Assembly (NCBI GenBank): GCA_013042125.1
Contig: JABDQS010000151.1
Location: 1 to 6,369, forward strand
Direction: 5' to 3'
Source: Eudoraea sp.
GTDB lineage: Bacteria; Bacteroidota; Bacteroidia; Flavobacteriales; Flavobacteriaceae
Length of the DNA stretch: 6,369 bases
Shown one piece after another: positions 1 to 6,369 of this stretch. Below the pieces are notes generated by a model. The model did not search any database, was not told the DNA's origin, and was given only the letters and a program-made list of their open reading frames with translations. Position 1 is the first letter of the stretch. Each line of letters begins with the position of its first letter. The translations under genes were made by a program, and so were the position numbers.

Positions 1-727
1 TACCTTTAACCAAACCGATGTAACTAATGATCAAGAGCTGGCGAGTGCTGATCCATTTACTCCACATGCCGGGCCATTAGATCCAAGACTAGACTATACT
101 GTAGGTAGGAGAGGAATTGATTATAACGGCTATGGCGCCCATGTAGGGCAGGATTGGATCCGTGCATCAGATGCGGACATTTCCGGACCTTATCTTTCAA
201 AGAAAAATGTCTACCAGGCAGGTGAAGACGGTAACGTGGGTACAGGTGCTTGGGGACAGCAGCACTCCGGTATTAATTACCATATCATCAGATTTGCAGA
301 TGTATTGCTGATGGCTGCGGAGGCTGCGGTTGAAGCAGGAGATCTGCCAACAGCTTTAGGCTATGTAAATCAGGTACGCAACCGTGCTAAGAATATGTCT
401 TATTTACAAAATGAAACTGGCACAGGAGATGCAGCTAACTATGTAATAGAGCCTTATCCTTCTTTTGCTGATCAGGATGAAGCCCGAAAGGCTGTACGCT
501 TTGAGCGTCGTTTAGAATTAGCCATGGAAGGTCACAGACTCTTCGATCTCAGAAGATGGGGTGTTGCTGAAAGTGTGATCAATACGTACGTTCAGAATGA
601 GGCACGTACCATTCCAAATTTTGGACAGAAGGCAGGGACGTATATGCCTAACATGAATCTAATGCCGATCCCGATCAATGCGATCGACTTAAGTGGAGGA
701 GTGTTGTCACAGAATCCCGGATTCTAG
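1..727 (+). CDS. SusD/RagB-family outer-membrane nutrient-binding lipoprotein, C-terminal part
   Basis: The reading frame is open from base 2 to a TAG stop at 725-727, giving 241 residues; the start, signal peptide and N-terminal TPR-like region lie outside the window. A GTG at 236 is internal, because in-frame SusD-like sequence continues before it. Diagnostic stretches, in local residue numbers, are DPRLDYTVGRRG near 30-41, NYHIIRFADVLLMAAEA at about 92-108 (the typical C-terminal SusD helix), RRLELAMEGHRLFDLRRWG at about 169-187, and the closing MPIPINAIDLSGGVLSQNPGF-like end, which resembles the usual family terminus. SusD proteins are surface lipoproteins that cap a TonB-dependent SusC channel and help capture glycans or other oligomers; a SusC partner would be expected just upstream. 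The substrate cannot be read from this fragment. The downstream VCBS/ASPIC lipoprotein lies in the same direction but behind a terminator. The family is certain; the ligand is unknown. Confidence 0.95.
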   Translation, partial: TFNQTDVTNDQELASADPFTPHAGPLDPRLDYTVGRRGIDYNGYGAHVGQDWIRASDADISGPYLSKKNVYQAGEDGNVGTGAWGQQHSGINYHIIRFADVLLMAAEAAVEAGDLPTALGYVNQVRNRAKNMSYLQNETGTGDAANYVIEPYPSFADQDEARKAVRFERRLELAMEGHRLFDLRRWGVAESVINTYVQNEARTIPNFGQKAGTYMPNMNLMPIPINAIDLSGGVLSQNPGF

Positions 728-753
728 TTAAACAAACCAATCTAAAAAGAAAG

Positions 754-781
754 CAGGGCATGTTAAATGCCCTGTTTTTTT
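754..781 (+). terminator. Rho-independent terminator after the SusD-like gene
   Basis: A perfect 8-bp stem, CAGGGCAT (754-761) and ATGCCCTG (767-774), encloses a 5-base loop and is followed at once by seven T residues (775-781). The A-rich stretch at 744-752 can extend the stem against the T run, so weak activity on the opposite strand is also possible. It begins 26 bases after the SusD stop codon and should end or attenuate the susCD transcript before the next gene. Confidence 0.9.
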
Positions 782-812
782 GTTTTAATACTGGACTGAA
801 TTCCTATATTTA
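779..812 (+). promoter_or_regulatory. Weak Bacteroidota-type promoter candidate for the VCBS/ASPIC gene
   Basis: TATATTTA at 805-812 matches the Bacteroidota -7 consensus TAnnTTTG except for the last base. A TTTG at 779-782 lies 22 bases upstream, slightly beyond the usual -33 spacing, and overlaps the terminator's T run. The element would put transcription start about 15 bases before the ATG at 833. AT-rich DNA yields such matches easily, so this is tentative; read-through from the SusD gene is the alternative. Confidence 0.25.
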
Positions 813-832
813 GGTATTGAGATGTAAATCCT

Positions 833-3800
833 ATGAAGACCTATTTTATTGTTGCTGCTATTTTCCTATTTTCTTTTGCCTCCTGTAATAAATCCGAGTC
901 GAGCGAAGCACGGATCTTCAACAAACTGGAAAAAGAAGACACCGGTATTGCATTTAAAAATCAACTTACGGAAAATGATTCCCTGAATTATTTTACCTAC
1001 GCCTATATCTACATGGGGGGAGGTGTCTCTGCAGGTGATATTAACAACGATGGGCTGATAGATCTTTTTTTTACAGGGAACATGGTCCCCAATAAACTAT
1101 ACCTGAATAAAGGTGATATGAACTTTGAGGATATTTCCGATACTGCAGGGATCTCCGGAGATGACAGATGGTACACAGGTTCAACCATGGCAGATGTCAA
1201 CCACGACGGGCTGTTGGATATCTACTGTTCCGTTGGGGGTAAATTTGGAGCAAAGGAAAATCAGCTATTTATCAATAACGGGGATATGACCTTCACCGAA
1301 AAAGCAGCGGAGTATGGTCTGGCCGATCCCGGCAACAGCGTACAGGCAACCTTTTTTGATTATGACCTGGATGGGGATCTGGATGTGTATGTTGCCAATT
1401 ACCCCCCTACCCGTTTTGATGCGCCCAATAGTTTTTATCTCTTTAAGCAACAATACCCAAAACCTATTGAGACTGATAAACTTTATCGAAATGATGATCT
1501 TAGCTTTGTTGATGTCACCAAGGAGGCGGGGTTAAGCACTTTTGGCCTCTCTCTGAGTGCAACTGTAGGGGACCTCAATAAAGATGGCTGGCCGGATATT
1601 TATATTTCCAATGATTTCTCTACCCCGGATTACCTTTTTGTCAATAATCAGAACGGAACCTTCTCAGAGGAAGTGAAAAAAGTTACCAAGAACACCGCTT
1701 TCTATGGAATGGGGGCTGATATTGCTGATTTCAACAATGATGAGCTGCTGGATATATTGCAGGTAGACATGACCGCCAATGTGAACAGGCGCTCTAAGGC
1801 CAATATGGCCAGTATGAATCCCGATCTTTTCTGGAGCACAGTAAATTCGGGCTTTCATTACCAATATATGCAAAATGCCCTGCAACTCAATAATGGCCTG
1901 CTCAATGATACCTTACCAGATTTTAGTAATATCTCCAGACTCGCCGGTGTTTCGTCCACAGATTGGAGCTGGGGGCCTCTTATGGCCGATCTGGACAACG
2001 ATGGGTGGAAAGATATCTTTATTTCAAATGGCACACGCAGGGAGATCAATAACCGCGACTTCTTTTTGAACTGGGAAAAGGAAGGCCGCCCATTAGACAA
2101 CTTGCTTCAGCGAAGCATGGATCTGCCTTCAGAACCTATAGACAATTTCGCTTTTAAAAATAATAAGGACCTCACCTTTACTCAAATGAATCAGGAATGG
2201 GGTATTTCCTTTGAAGGATTTTCCAACGGCTCCGTCTATGCAGACCTGGATAATGATGGAGATCTGGAGATCATTACCAATAATATAGATGATATTGCTT
2301 CAGTATTCGAAAATTTAAGTGCCACAAAGGGCAGTTATGCTACCTTAAAATTTAAAGGCCCGGAGAAAAATCCTTTTGGTATCGGAGTGCAGGTAACTGC
2401 CAATGGTAATGGTGAAAGACAATTCCAGGAGATGACACTAACGCGAGGGTTTCAATCATCCACTGCTCCACAATTGCATTTTGGATTCGGTGATCTTACA
2501 ACCCTGGATAGCCTTCTCATACATTGGCCCGATGGAAAGGAAGAACTGATCACAAACCTTGAACTCAATAAAGCCCATACCCTGAATTACGGCAATGCCA
2601 ATAATGTTCAACCTACAGAAGTATCTGAAGAGGAGAAACTATTTGAAAATACAAATGCTGCTGATATGGCAATAGATTTCAGCCATGAGGAGAATTATTA
2701 CAATGATTTTATTAAAGAGATCCTCCTACCCCATCAAACCTCCATGTTTGGACCGGGGATAGGCGTAGGTGACCTCAATGGTGACGGGCAAGACGATTTT
2801 ATCATTGGCGGGGCGGCCAACCAACAGGCAGGGATCTTCTATCAGACCACAAAGGGATTTAAACGAATGAAAATGCCTTCAGTAGCGCGAGATAGTATTT
2901 ATGAAGACCTTGGCATCCTTCTTTTTGATGCGGAAGGTGATGGTGACAATGATGTATATATGGTAAGTGGCGGAAACGAATTTGGACCGGAATCTGAATT
3001 ATTACAGGACAGGCTTTATCTCAATGATGGAAGCGGACAGTTGTTCAGAGCTGCTAAATCACTGCCTGAAATGTATACCAGTGGGTCGCGTGTAAAAGCA
3101 GCCGATTTTGATAAGGATGGAGACCTGGATCTCTTTGTAGGAGGAAGATTAGTTCCGGGGCAATACCCCTCCCCTGCCAAAAGTTATATCCTGGAAAATG
3201 TGAGTACGCCAAAAGGAGGAGCGGAATTTAAAGATGTAACCCGTACCGTGGCACCATTCCTGGAAGATCTCGGAATGGTCACGGATGCATTATGGACAGA
3301 TTACGATGGGGATGGTTGGGAAGACCTTCTTGTAACCGGGGAATGGATGCCCGTTACGGTTTTAAAAAATAAAAATGGCAGCTTTGAAAATACTACCGAA
3401 GAGAATGGACTAGCTTCTTCCACAGGGTGGTGGTTTAGCATACAACAAGGTGATTTTGATGCAGACGGCGATATGGATTATATAGCGGGTAACCTGGGGT
3501 TGAACTACAAATACAAGGCGAATGATCAGGAAACATTTGATATTTATTACAGTGATTTTGACAATAGTGGCACTTCAGATATTGTACTGAGTTATTTTAA
3601 CGGAGGTAAAAAATATCCCCTGCGCGGAAGAGAGTGTTCATCTCAACAAATGCCGGGGATCAAAAAGAAATTTGAGGATTACGCCTCCTTTTCCACGGCC
3701 ACTTTGGAGGATGTGTATACGGAAGAGTATCTTGAAGAGGCCCTGCACTATCAGGTAACCTCTTTTGCCAGTGCATATCTGGAAAATACCGGACAAGGCT

Positions 3801-4162
3801 TTACCGTTCATTCATTGCCCAACATGGCGCAGCTATCCAGCATCAATCAGATCCTTGTAGGCGATTATAATGCCGATACGCATCTTGATATTGTGATCGC
3901 AGGAAATCTTTATAGTTCAGAGGTGGAAACACCCAGGAACGATGCCAGCAACGGACTGTATTTAATGGGAAATGGAGAAGGCGACTTTACCCCGGTGACC
4001 AACTATGAAAGTGGCTGGTTCACCCCGGGCGATGTAAAAGATATGATGCCTATTGAAATAAAGGGGCAAAAATATGTACTGGTGGCAAAGAATAGTGAGC
4101 CACTGCAATTGGTAAAGGTCAATATACCTGAAAATCCCTTAGTTGCTGCAAGGCTTCAGTAA
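833..4162 (+). CDS. Large VCBS/FG-GAP repeat lipoprotein with central ASPIC/UnbV domain (CRTAC1-like)
   Basis: A complete 1109-residue protein. Residues 1-17 form a signal peptide ending SFAS before Cys18, a lipobox with Phe at -3, so an envelope lipoprotein is likely. Seven DxDxDG-type calcium loops begin at residues 69, 121, 176, 247, 299, 386 and 471. An ASPIC/UnbV domain follows at about 500-586 ([19 protein letters not shown]). Seven more loops begin at 647, 699, 758, 823, 874, 908 and 1011. Such loops mark blades of integrin-alpha-like beta-propellers, so two seven-bladed propellers flanking ASPIC are inferred. The stretch TDWSW plus DLDNDGWKD at 376-394 is typical of Bacteroidota VCBS proteins found beside SusCD pairs. 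Loops at 299 (Glu for Gly), 908 and 1011 are degenerate. The ATG at 833 is chosen because it directly precedes the signal peptide; no Shine-Dalgarno is seen. Its role is probably ligand binding or assisting SusCD uptake; no catalytic motif is visible. The last 44 bases overlap the opposite-strand gene. Confidence 0.93.
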   Translation: MKTYFIVAAIFLFSFASCNKSESSEARIFNKLEKEDTGIAFKNQLTENDSLNYFTYAYIYMGGGVSAGDINNDGLIDLFFTGNMVPNKLYLNKGDMNFEDISDTAGISGDDRWYTGSTMADVNHDGLLDIYCSVGGKFGAKENQLFINNGDMTFTEKAAEYGLADPGNSVQATFFDYDLDGDLDVYVANYPPTRFDAPNSFYLFKQQYPKPIETDKLYRNDDLSFVDVTKEAGLSTFGLSLSATVGDLNKDGWPDIYISNDFSTPDYLFVNNQNGTFSEEVKKVTKNTAFYGMGADIADFNNDELLDILQVDMTANVNRRSKANMASMNPDLFWSTVNSGFHYQYMQNALQLNNGLLNDTLPDFSNISRLAGVSSTDWSWGPLMADLDNDGWKDIFISNGTRREINNRDFFLNWEKEGRPLDNLLQRSMDLPSEPIDNFAFKNNKDLTFTQMNQEWGISFEGFSNGSVYADLDNDGDLEIITNNIDDIASVFENLSATKGSYATLKFKGPEKNPFGIGVQVTANGNGERQFQEMTLTRGFQSSTAPQLHFGFGDLTTLDSLLIHWPDGKEELITNLELNKAHTLNYGNANNVQPTEVSEEEKLFENTNAADMAIDFSHEENYYNDFIKEILLPHQTSMFGPGIGVGDLNGDGQDDFIIGGAANQQAGIFYQTTKGFKRMKMPSVARDSIYEDLGILLFDAEGDGDNDVYMVSGGNEFGPESELLQDRLYLNDGSGQLFRAAKSLPEMYTSGSRVKAADFDKDGDLDLFVGGRLVPGQYPSPAKSYILENVSTPKGGAEFKDVTRTVAPFLEDLGMVTDALWTDYDGDGWEDLLVTGEWMPVTVLKNKNGSFENTTEENGLASSTGWWFSIQQGDFDADGDMDYIAGNLGLNYKYKANDQETFDIYYSDFDNSGTSDIVLSYFNGGKKYPLRGRECSSQQMPGIKKKFEDYASFSTATLEDVYTEEYLEEALHYQVTSFASAYLENTGQGFTVHSLPNMAQLSSINQILVGDYNADTHLDIVIAGNLYSSEVETPRNDASNGLYLMGNGEGDFTPVTNYESGWFTPGDVKDMMPIEIKGQKYVLVAKNSEPLQLVKVNIPENPLVAARLQ

Positions 4163-6236
4163 CGGTCTTTACAGGTAATTTGCAGGTTTTGTTATAACAG
4201 ACATAAATAAAGGTCTCCCCTTCTACATACCTATCTTCAAACAATGGCAGTTCACTTTCTGTGGCACTCCCGGCAAAAAGTGCATTGGGTATATACTCTG
4301 ATTGGAGAGCATTTAAAAGTTCCTCAGCATTGGTACCTACTACCACGATCTCGTAAAAAGGATAGACATGTTCCAAAAACAATGAGCCCCATGCTGCATA
4401 ATTACCCGCAGCTTCCTGTATAGGATTTACCATTATGGTGGCCATTCGCTCTGCTTTGCTGAGTTTGTCGGTTTCGTAAAAAATCTGTCCTAGCCTGAAT
4501 AAATTCCGGGCCATCACTGCGTTGGGTGAGGGCATAACGCCATCATCGGTCTTTATGATCTTGGCAATGAGAGATTCCTGTTCATTGTATCGGAACATTT
4601 CTGATCCCGGATCAGAAAAATTAGCTAGGGCATAGTCGGTAAGTTCACTGGACAGCTCCAGATACGAAGTATCTAAGCTGTTTTCATACAAGCTTAGGGA
4701 GGCATCTGCCAGAAAGGTGTAATCTTCCAAAAAACCTTCTTGCTGCTTACTACCCTTCTTATAGGTATGTACAAGTTTGGAATCAACATATGCATGTTTT
4801 AGCAAGAATTCATAAATAGACTCGGCACGAAACATATATTCCTCATCCCCAAATGCCTTATAAGCATCCAGAAAGCCTTTGATCAATAACGCATTCCATG
4901 AAGTAATGATCTTGTCATCTATTCGCGGATGAACACGCAGTTCCCTTTGTTTTAGTAAAATTGATTGCCAATTTTTAGTATATGTCTGAAGCTCACCGAT
5001 GGTGATCCCGTGTTTTTTTACGAAGTCCTGATCCGTTCCTTTTTTATGCAATACATAGGTGTCTTTTTCCCAGGCTGATGCTTTGTTTATTGAATAATAC
5101 GAAGCAAACAGCTCATACTGATCTCCAAGATTTGACCGCAGCTCATTTTCATTCCATATATAGTAAGCTCCCTCTTCTCCTTCACTATCTGCATCGATAG
5201 CGGCGTAGTAACCCCCTTCAGGATTCTTCATTTCCCGATCCAGAAAGTCAATGGTCTCCAATACGATCCTCTTGTATTCCGGGTCCTTATAAATGGTGTA
5301 GGCTTTGGAATACAAGCTGAGCAATTGTGCATTGTCATAGAGCATCTTTTCAAAGTGCGGTACTTTCCAGCTTGGATCCGTGCTGTAGCGGAAAAATCCG
5401 CCCCCAATATGATCATAAATACCTCCCTGTATGACTTTATTCAGCGTATTTTCAACAAATACATCGGCTTCCAGATCTTTTGACAATGCGGCATAATCCA
5501 GCAGAAAATTCAGATTAACCGGGATAATAAATTTTTGTTGCCCCAGGTTTCCTCCCAATTCCATGTCCCATTGTGGTTTCCAGGTATTTATAGCCTGAGT
5601 AAGCAGCTGTGGTTGTAGTTCCATTTCTGTGGCGAGCTGCGGAATAAAGTTTACCTCAGCAACTCCCTGCACTACCTTGTTGGCATATTCTTCCGCCCCT
5701 TTTTTATCTTCCTTGTACTTTTTATTGATCTCGCTAAGGACCTTTATCCACTGAGTTTTGGTGTGGTAGGTGCCACCATAAAGCGGTTTGCCGTTGGGTA
5801 TCAGGATCACATTTAAGGGCCAGCCGCCCCGCCCGGTCATAAGTTGTACGGCTGTCATATAGACCTGGTCCACATCGGGTCGTTCTTCCCTGTCTACTTT
5901 GATGTTAATGAAGTTATCATTCATCACGGCAGCCACTTCCGGATCCTCAAAGCTTTCTTCTTCCATCACATGGCACCAATGGCAGGAAGAATACCCAATA
6001 CTCACTACAATTAGTTTGTCTTGCTCTTTAGCTTCTTCAAGGGCTTTTTCACTCCAGGGAACCCAATTTACAGGGTTATGAGCATGTTGCAGGAGATATG
6101 GACTCGTCTCATTGATAAGGGCATTTGTATAGGCATGCTCCTCTGTGTTACTCGCTTGTGGTTTACATCCTGAAAAAAGGACAAAAACCATAAGAAAGCG
6201 TAATGGAATATAAGAAAATAGGAAAGCCTTACTCAT
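4119..6236 (-). CDS. YyaL/SSP411-family (DUF255, COG1331) thioredoxin-domain lipoprotein
   Basis: The product is 705 residues from the ATG at 6236 to a TGA at 4119-4121, close to the family's usual length. The N-terminus [13 protein letters not shown] is followed by a hydrophobic stretch and FSG before Cys24, a lipoprotein signal. The thioredoxin-like DUF255 domain spans about 39-195: [14 protein letters not shown], then CHWC at 85-88 within [27 protein letters not shown] at 113-123 and GGWPL near 137-141. The rest resembles an (alpha/alpha) barrel of the N-acylglucosamine-epimerase type: [10 protein letters not shown] near 278-287, [14 protein letters not shown] at 348-361, [10 protein letters not shown] at 445-454, [10 protein letters not shown] at 500-509 and [14 protein letters not shown] near 570-583. 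A C-terminal Cys680/Cys685 pair is present. The biochemical role is not established in the family; a redox or sugar-related function is possible. An in-frame ATG at 6269 would add 11 residues but precedes the predicted transcription start. It follows the hydrolase gene by 43 bases and may be co-transcribed with it. Confidence 0.93.
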   Translation of the reverse strand: MSKAFLFSYIPLRFLMVFVLFSGCKPQASNTEEHAYTNALINETSPYLLQHAHNPVNWVPWSEKALEEAKEQDKLIVVSIGYSSCHWCHVMEEESFEDPEVAAVMNDNFINIKVDREERPDVDQVYMTAVQLMTGRGGWPLNVILIPNGKPLYGGTYHTKTQWIKVLSEINKKYKEDKKGAEEYANKVVQGVAEVNFIPQLATEMELQPQLLTQAINTWKPQWDMELGGNLGQQKFIIPVNLNFLLDYAALSKDLEADVFVENTLNKVIQGGIYDHIGGGFFRYSTDPSWKVPHFEKMLYDNAQLLSLYSKAYTIYKDPEYKRIVLETIDFLDREMKNPEGGYYAAIDADSEGEEGAYYIWNENELRSNLGDQYELFASYYSINKASAWEKDTYVLHKKGTDQDFVKKHGITIGELQTYTKNWQSILLKQRELRVHPRIDDKIITSWNALLIKGFLDAYKAFGDEEYMFRAESIYEFLLKHAYVDSKLVHTYKKGSKQQEGFLEDYTFLADASLSLYENSLDTSYLELSSELTDYALANFSDPGSEMFRYNEQESLIAKIIKTDDGVMPSPNAVMARNLFRLGQIFYETDKLSKAERMATIMVNPIQEAAGNYAAWGSLFLEHVYPFYEIVVVGTNAEELLNALQSEYIPNALFAGSATESELPLFEDRYVEGETFIYVCYNKTCKLPVKTVTEALQQLRDFQVY
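4142..4163 (+). other. Small hairpin across the stop codon of the VCBS/ASPIC gene
   Basis: GTTGCTG (4142-4148) can pair with CAGTAAC (4157-4163) through seven pairs including one G-U, around an 8-base loop. It spans the TAA at 4160-4162 and lies within the convergent overlap. No T run follows, only CTTT, so it is not a standard intrinsic terminator; it could block RNA 3' degradation or be chance. Confidence 0.2.
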
Positions 6237-6247
6237 GTTCAAAATAT

Positions 6248-6287
6248 TGGAATAACAAAAATACAACATACGGGAATCTTTATTCCA
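6248..6287 (-). repeat. Perfect 8-bp inverted repeat around the minus-strand -7 element
   Basis: TGGAATAA at 6248-6255 and its exact reverse complement TTATTCCA at 6280-6287 are separated by 24 bases. The right arm covers the stop codon of the hydrolase gene and the interval contains the TAnnTTTG-like element. A competing smaller hairpin, GGAAT (6273-6277) with ATTCC (6282-6286) and a 4-base loop, shares the right arm, so the two structures are mutually exclusive in RNA. It may be an operator, an mRNA fold or chance; no function is established. Confidence 0.4.
6256..6263 (-). promoter_or_regulatory. Bacteroidota -7 promoter element before the thioredoxin-domain gene
   Basis: On the minus strand these bases read TATTTTTG, a full match to TAnnTTTG, ending 19 bases before the ATG at 6236. 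Transcription would start near 6250, leaving a leader of roughly 14 bases. No clear -33 TTTG is present at the proper distance, so the promoter is incomplete and may only add to read-through from the upstream hydrolase gene. The position argues against the ATG at 6269, which would not be in such a transcript. Confidence 0.45.
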
Positions 6288-6369
6288 GTTGTTGCTTCAT
6301 AAACCAATCGTAGAGGGCCTCAGTTTCATAGGCCTGAACCCAGGAATCGTGTCCCACTCCTTCATAGAC
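6280..6369 (-). CDS. Alpha/beta-hydrolase (prolyl-oligopeptidase/esterase-like), C-terminal fragment
   Basis: Only the last 29 codons are in the window, ending with TAA at 6282-6280; the gene continues past base 6369. The fragment begins [20 protein letters not shown] and ends [16 protein letters not shown] with a following acidic/aromatic helix and a tryptophan-containing end resembles the C-terminus of alpha/beta-hydrolases annotated as prolyl-oligopeptidase-family peptidases, phospholipase/carboxylesterases or PHB-depolymerase-like esterases. The His in GHDSW (local residue 7) would be the catalytic histidine. The substrate, any signal peptide and the rest of the triad cannot be seen. It lies 43 bases upstream of the thioredoxin-domain lipoprotein gene on the same strand, with no strong terminator between, so an operon is plausible. 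Confidence 0.7.
   Translation of the reverse strand, partial: VYEGVGHDSWVQAYETEALYDWFMKQQLE

Noticed and set aside
236..727. A separate gene starting at GTG 236
   Set aside because: The same frame is open from base 2 and codes for recognisable SusD sequence before the GTG, so this is an internal codon of a truncated gene.
822..827. ATG-TAA start-stop pair just before the VCBS/ASPIC gene, a possible regulatory minimal ORF
   Set aside because: Six bases in AT-rich DNA are expected by chance, and no ribosome-binding signal or leader peptide supports it.
1858..2100. Minus-strand 80-codon frame, and similar 60-73-codon frames at 1009-1200, 1265-1453 and 1664-1885 (minus) and 1314-1535 and 1875-2069 (plus)
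   Set aside because: They lie wholly inside the VCBS/ASPIC gene, have no family resemblance, and arise from the repeated Asp/Asn/Gly codons on other frames.
1037..3889. Asp-rich loops as EF-hand calcium sensors
   Set aside because: The loops are embedded in beta-rich repeats with the hydrophobic flanks of FG-GAP/VCBS blades, not in helix-loop-helix pairs, and an ASPIC domain is present.
4080..4162. Type IX secretion C-terminal sorting domain on the VCBS/ASPIC protein
   Set aside because: The C-terminus ends in ordinary family sequence ([13 protein letters not shown]) followed by a short tail without the glycine-rich, lysine-ended pattern of such domains; the lipid anchor explains envelope location.
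5228..5416. Short frames at 5228-5416 (minus) and 5899-6081 (plus)
   Set aside because: Both sit inside the well-supported thioredoxin-domain gene and look like translations of it in a wrong frame.

Overview
The window looks like a chromosomal piece of a Bacteroidota genome, most likely a marine-type member of the Flavobacteriaceae (the family is inferred). The evidence is a SusD/RagB-family protein, long lipoproteins with Bacteroidota-style signal peptides, no clear Shine-Dalgarno sequence before the starts, and a TAnnTTTG-type -7 promoter element before one gene. I see no RNA gene, CRISPR array, insertion sequence, attachment site or origin.

Layout. (1) Bases 1-727, plus strand: the C-terminal 241 codons of a SusD-like outer-membrane nutrient-binding lipoprotein; its N-terminus, and presumably a SusC/TonB-dependent partner, lie upstream of the window. 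(2) Bases 728-832: a 105-base spacer with a strong rho-independent terminator and a weak promoter candidate. (3) Bases 833-4162, plus strand: a complete 1109-residue lipoprotein with fourteen FG-GAP/VCBS-type Asp-rich loops, seven on each side of a central ASPIC/UnbV domain. (4) Bases 4119-6236, minus strand: a complete YyaL/SSP411-family (DUF255, COG1331) protein with a CHWC thioredoxin-like motif and an alpha/alpha-barrel-like body, carrying a lipoprotein signal. Its 3' end overlaps the preceding gene tail-to-tail by 44 bases. (5) Bases 6280-6369, minus strand: the last 29 codons of an alpha/beta-hydrolase (prolyl-oligopeptidase/esterase-like), 43 bases upstream of gene 4 and in the same direction.

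How the genes fit together. The SusD-like gene and the VCBS/ASPIC lipoprotein form one plus-strand unit, probably the end of a SusCD-type uptake locus with a large surface or periplasmic propeller protein whose ligand is unknown. The hydrolase and the thioredoxin-domain lipoprotein form a separate converging minus-strand unit, and nothing in the sequence ties them to the uptake locus. No clearly new system is visible. The points most worth checking are the symmetric 7 + ASPIC + 7 architecture beside SusD, the envelope-anchored form of a family usually thought of as intracellular, the antisense gene-end overlap, and an inverted repeat around the minus-strand promoter element.
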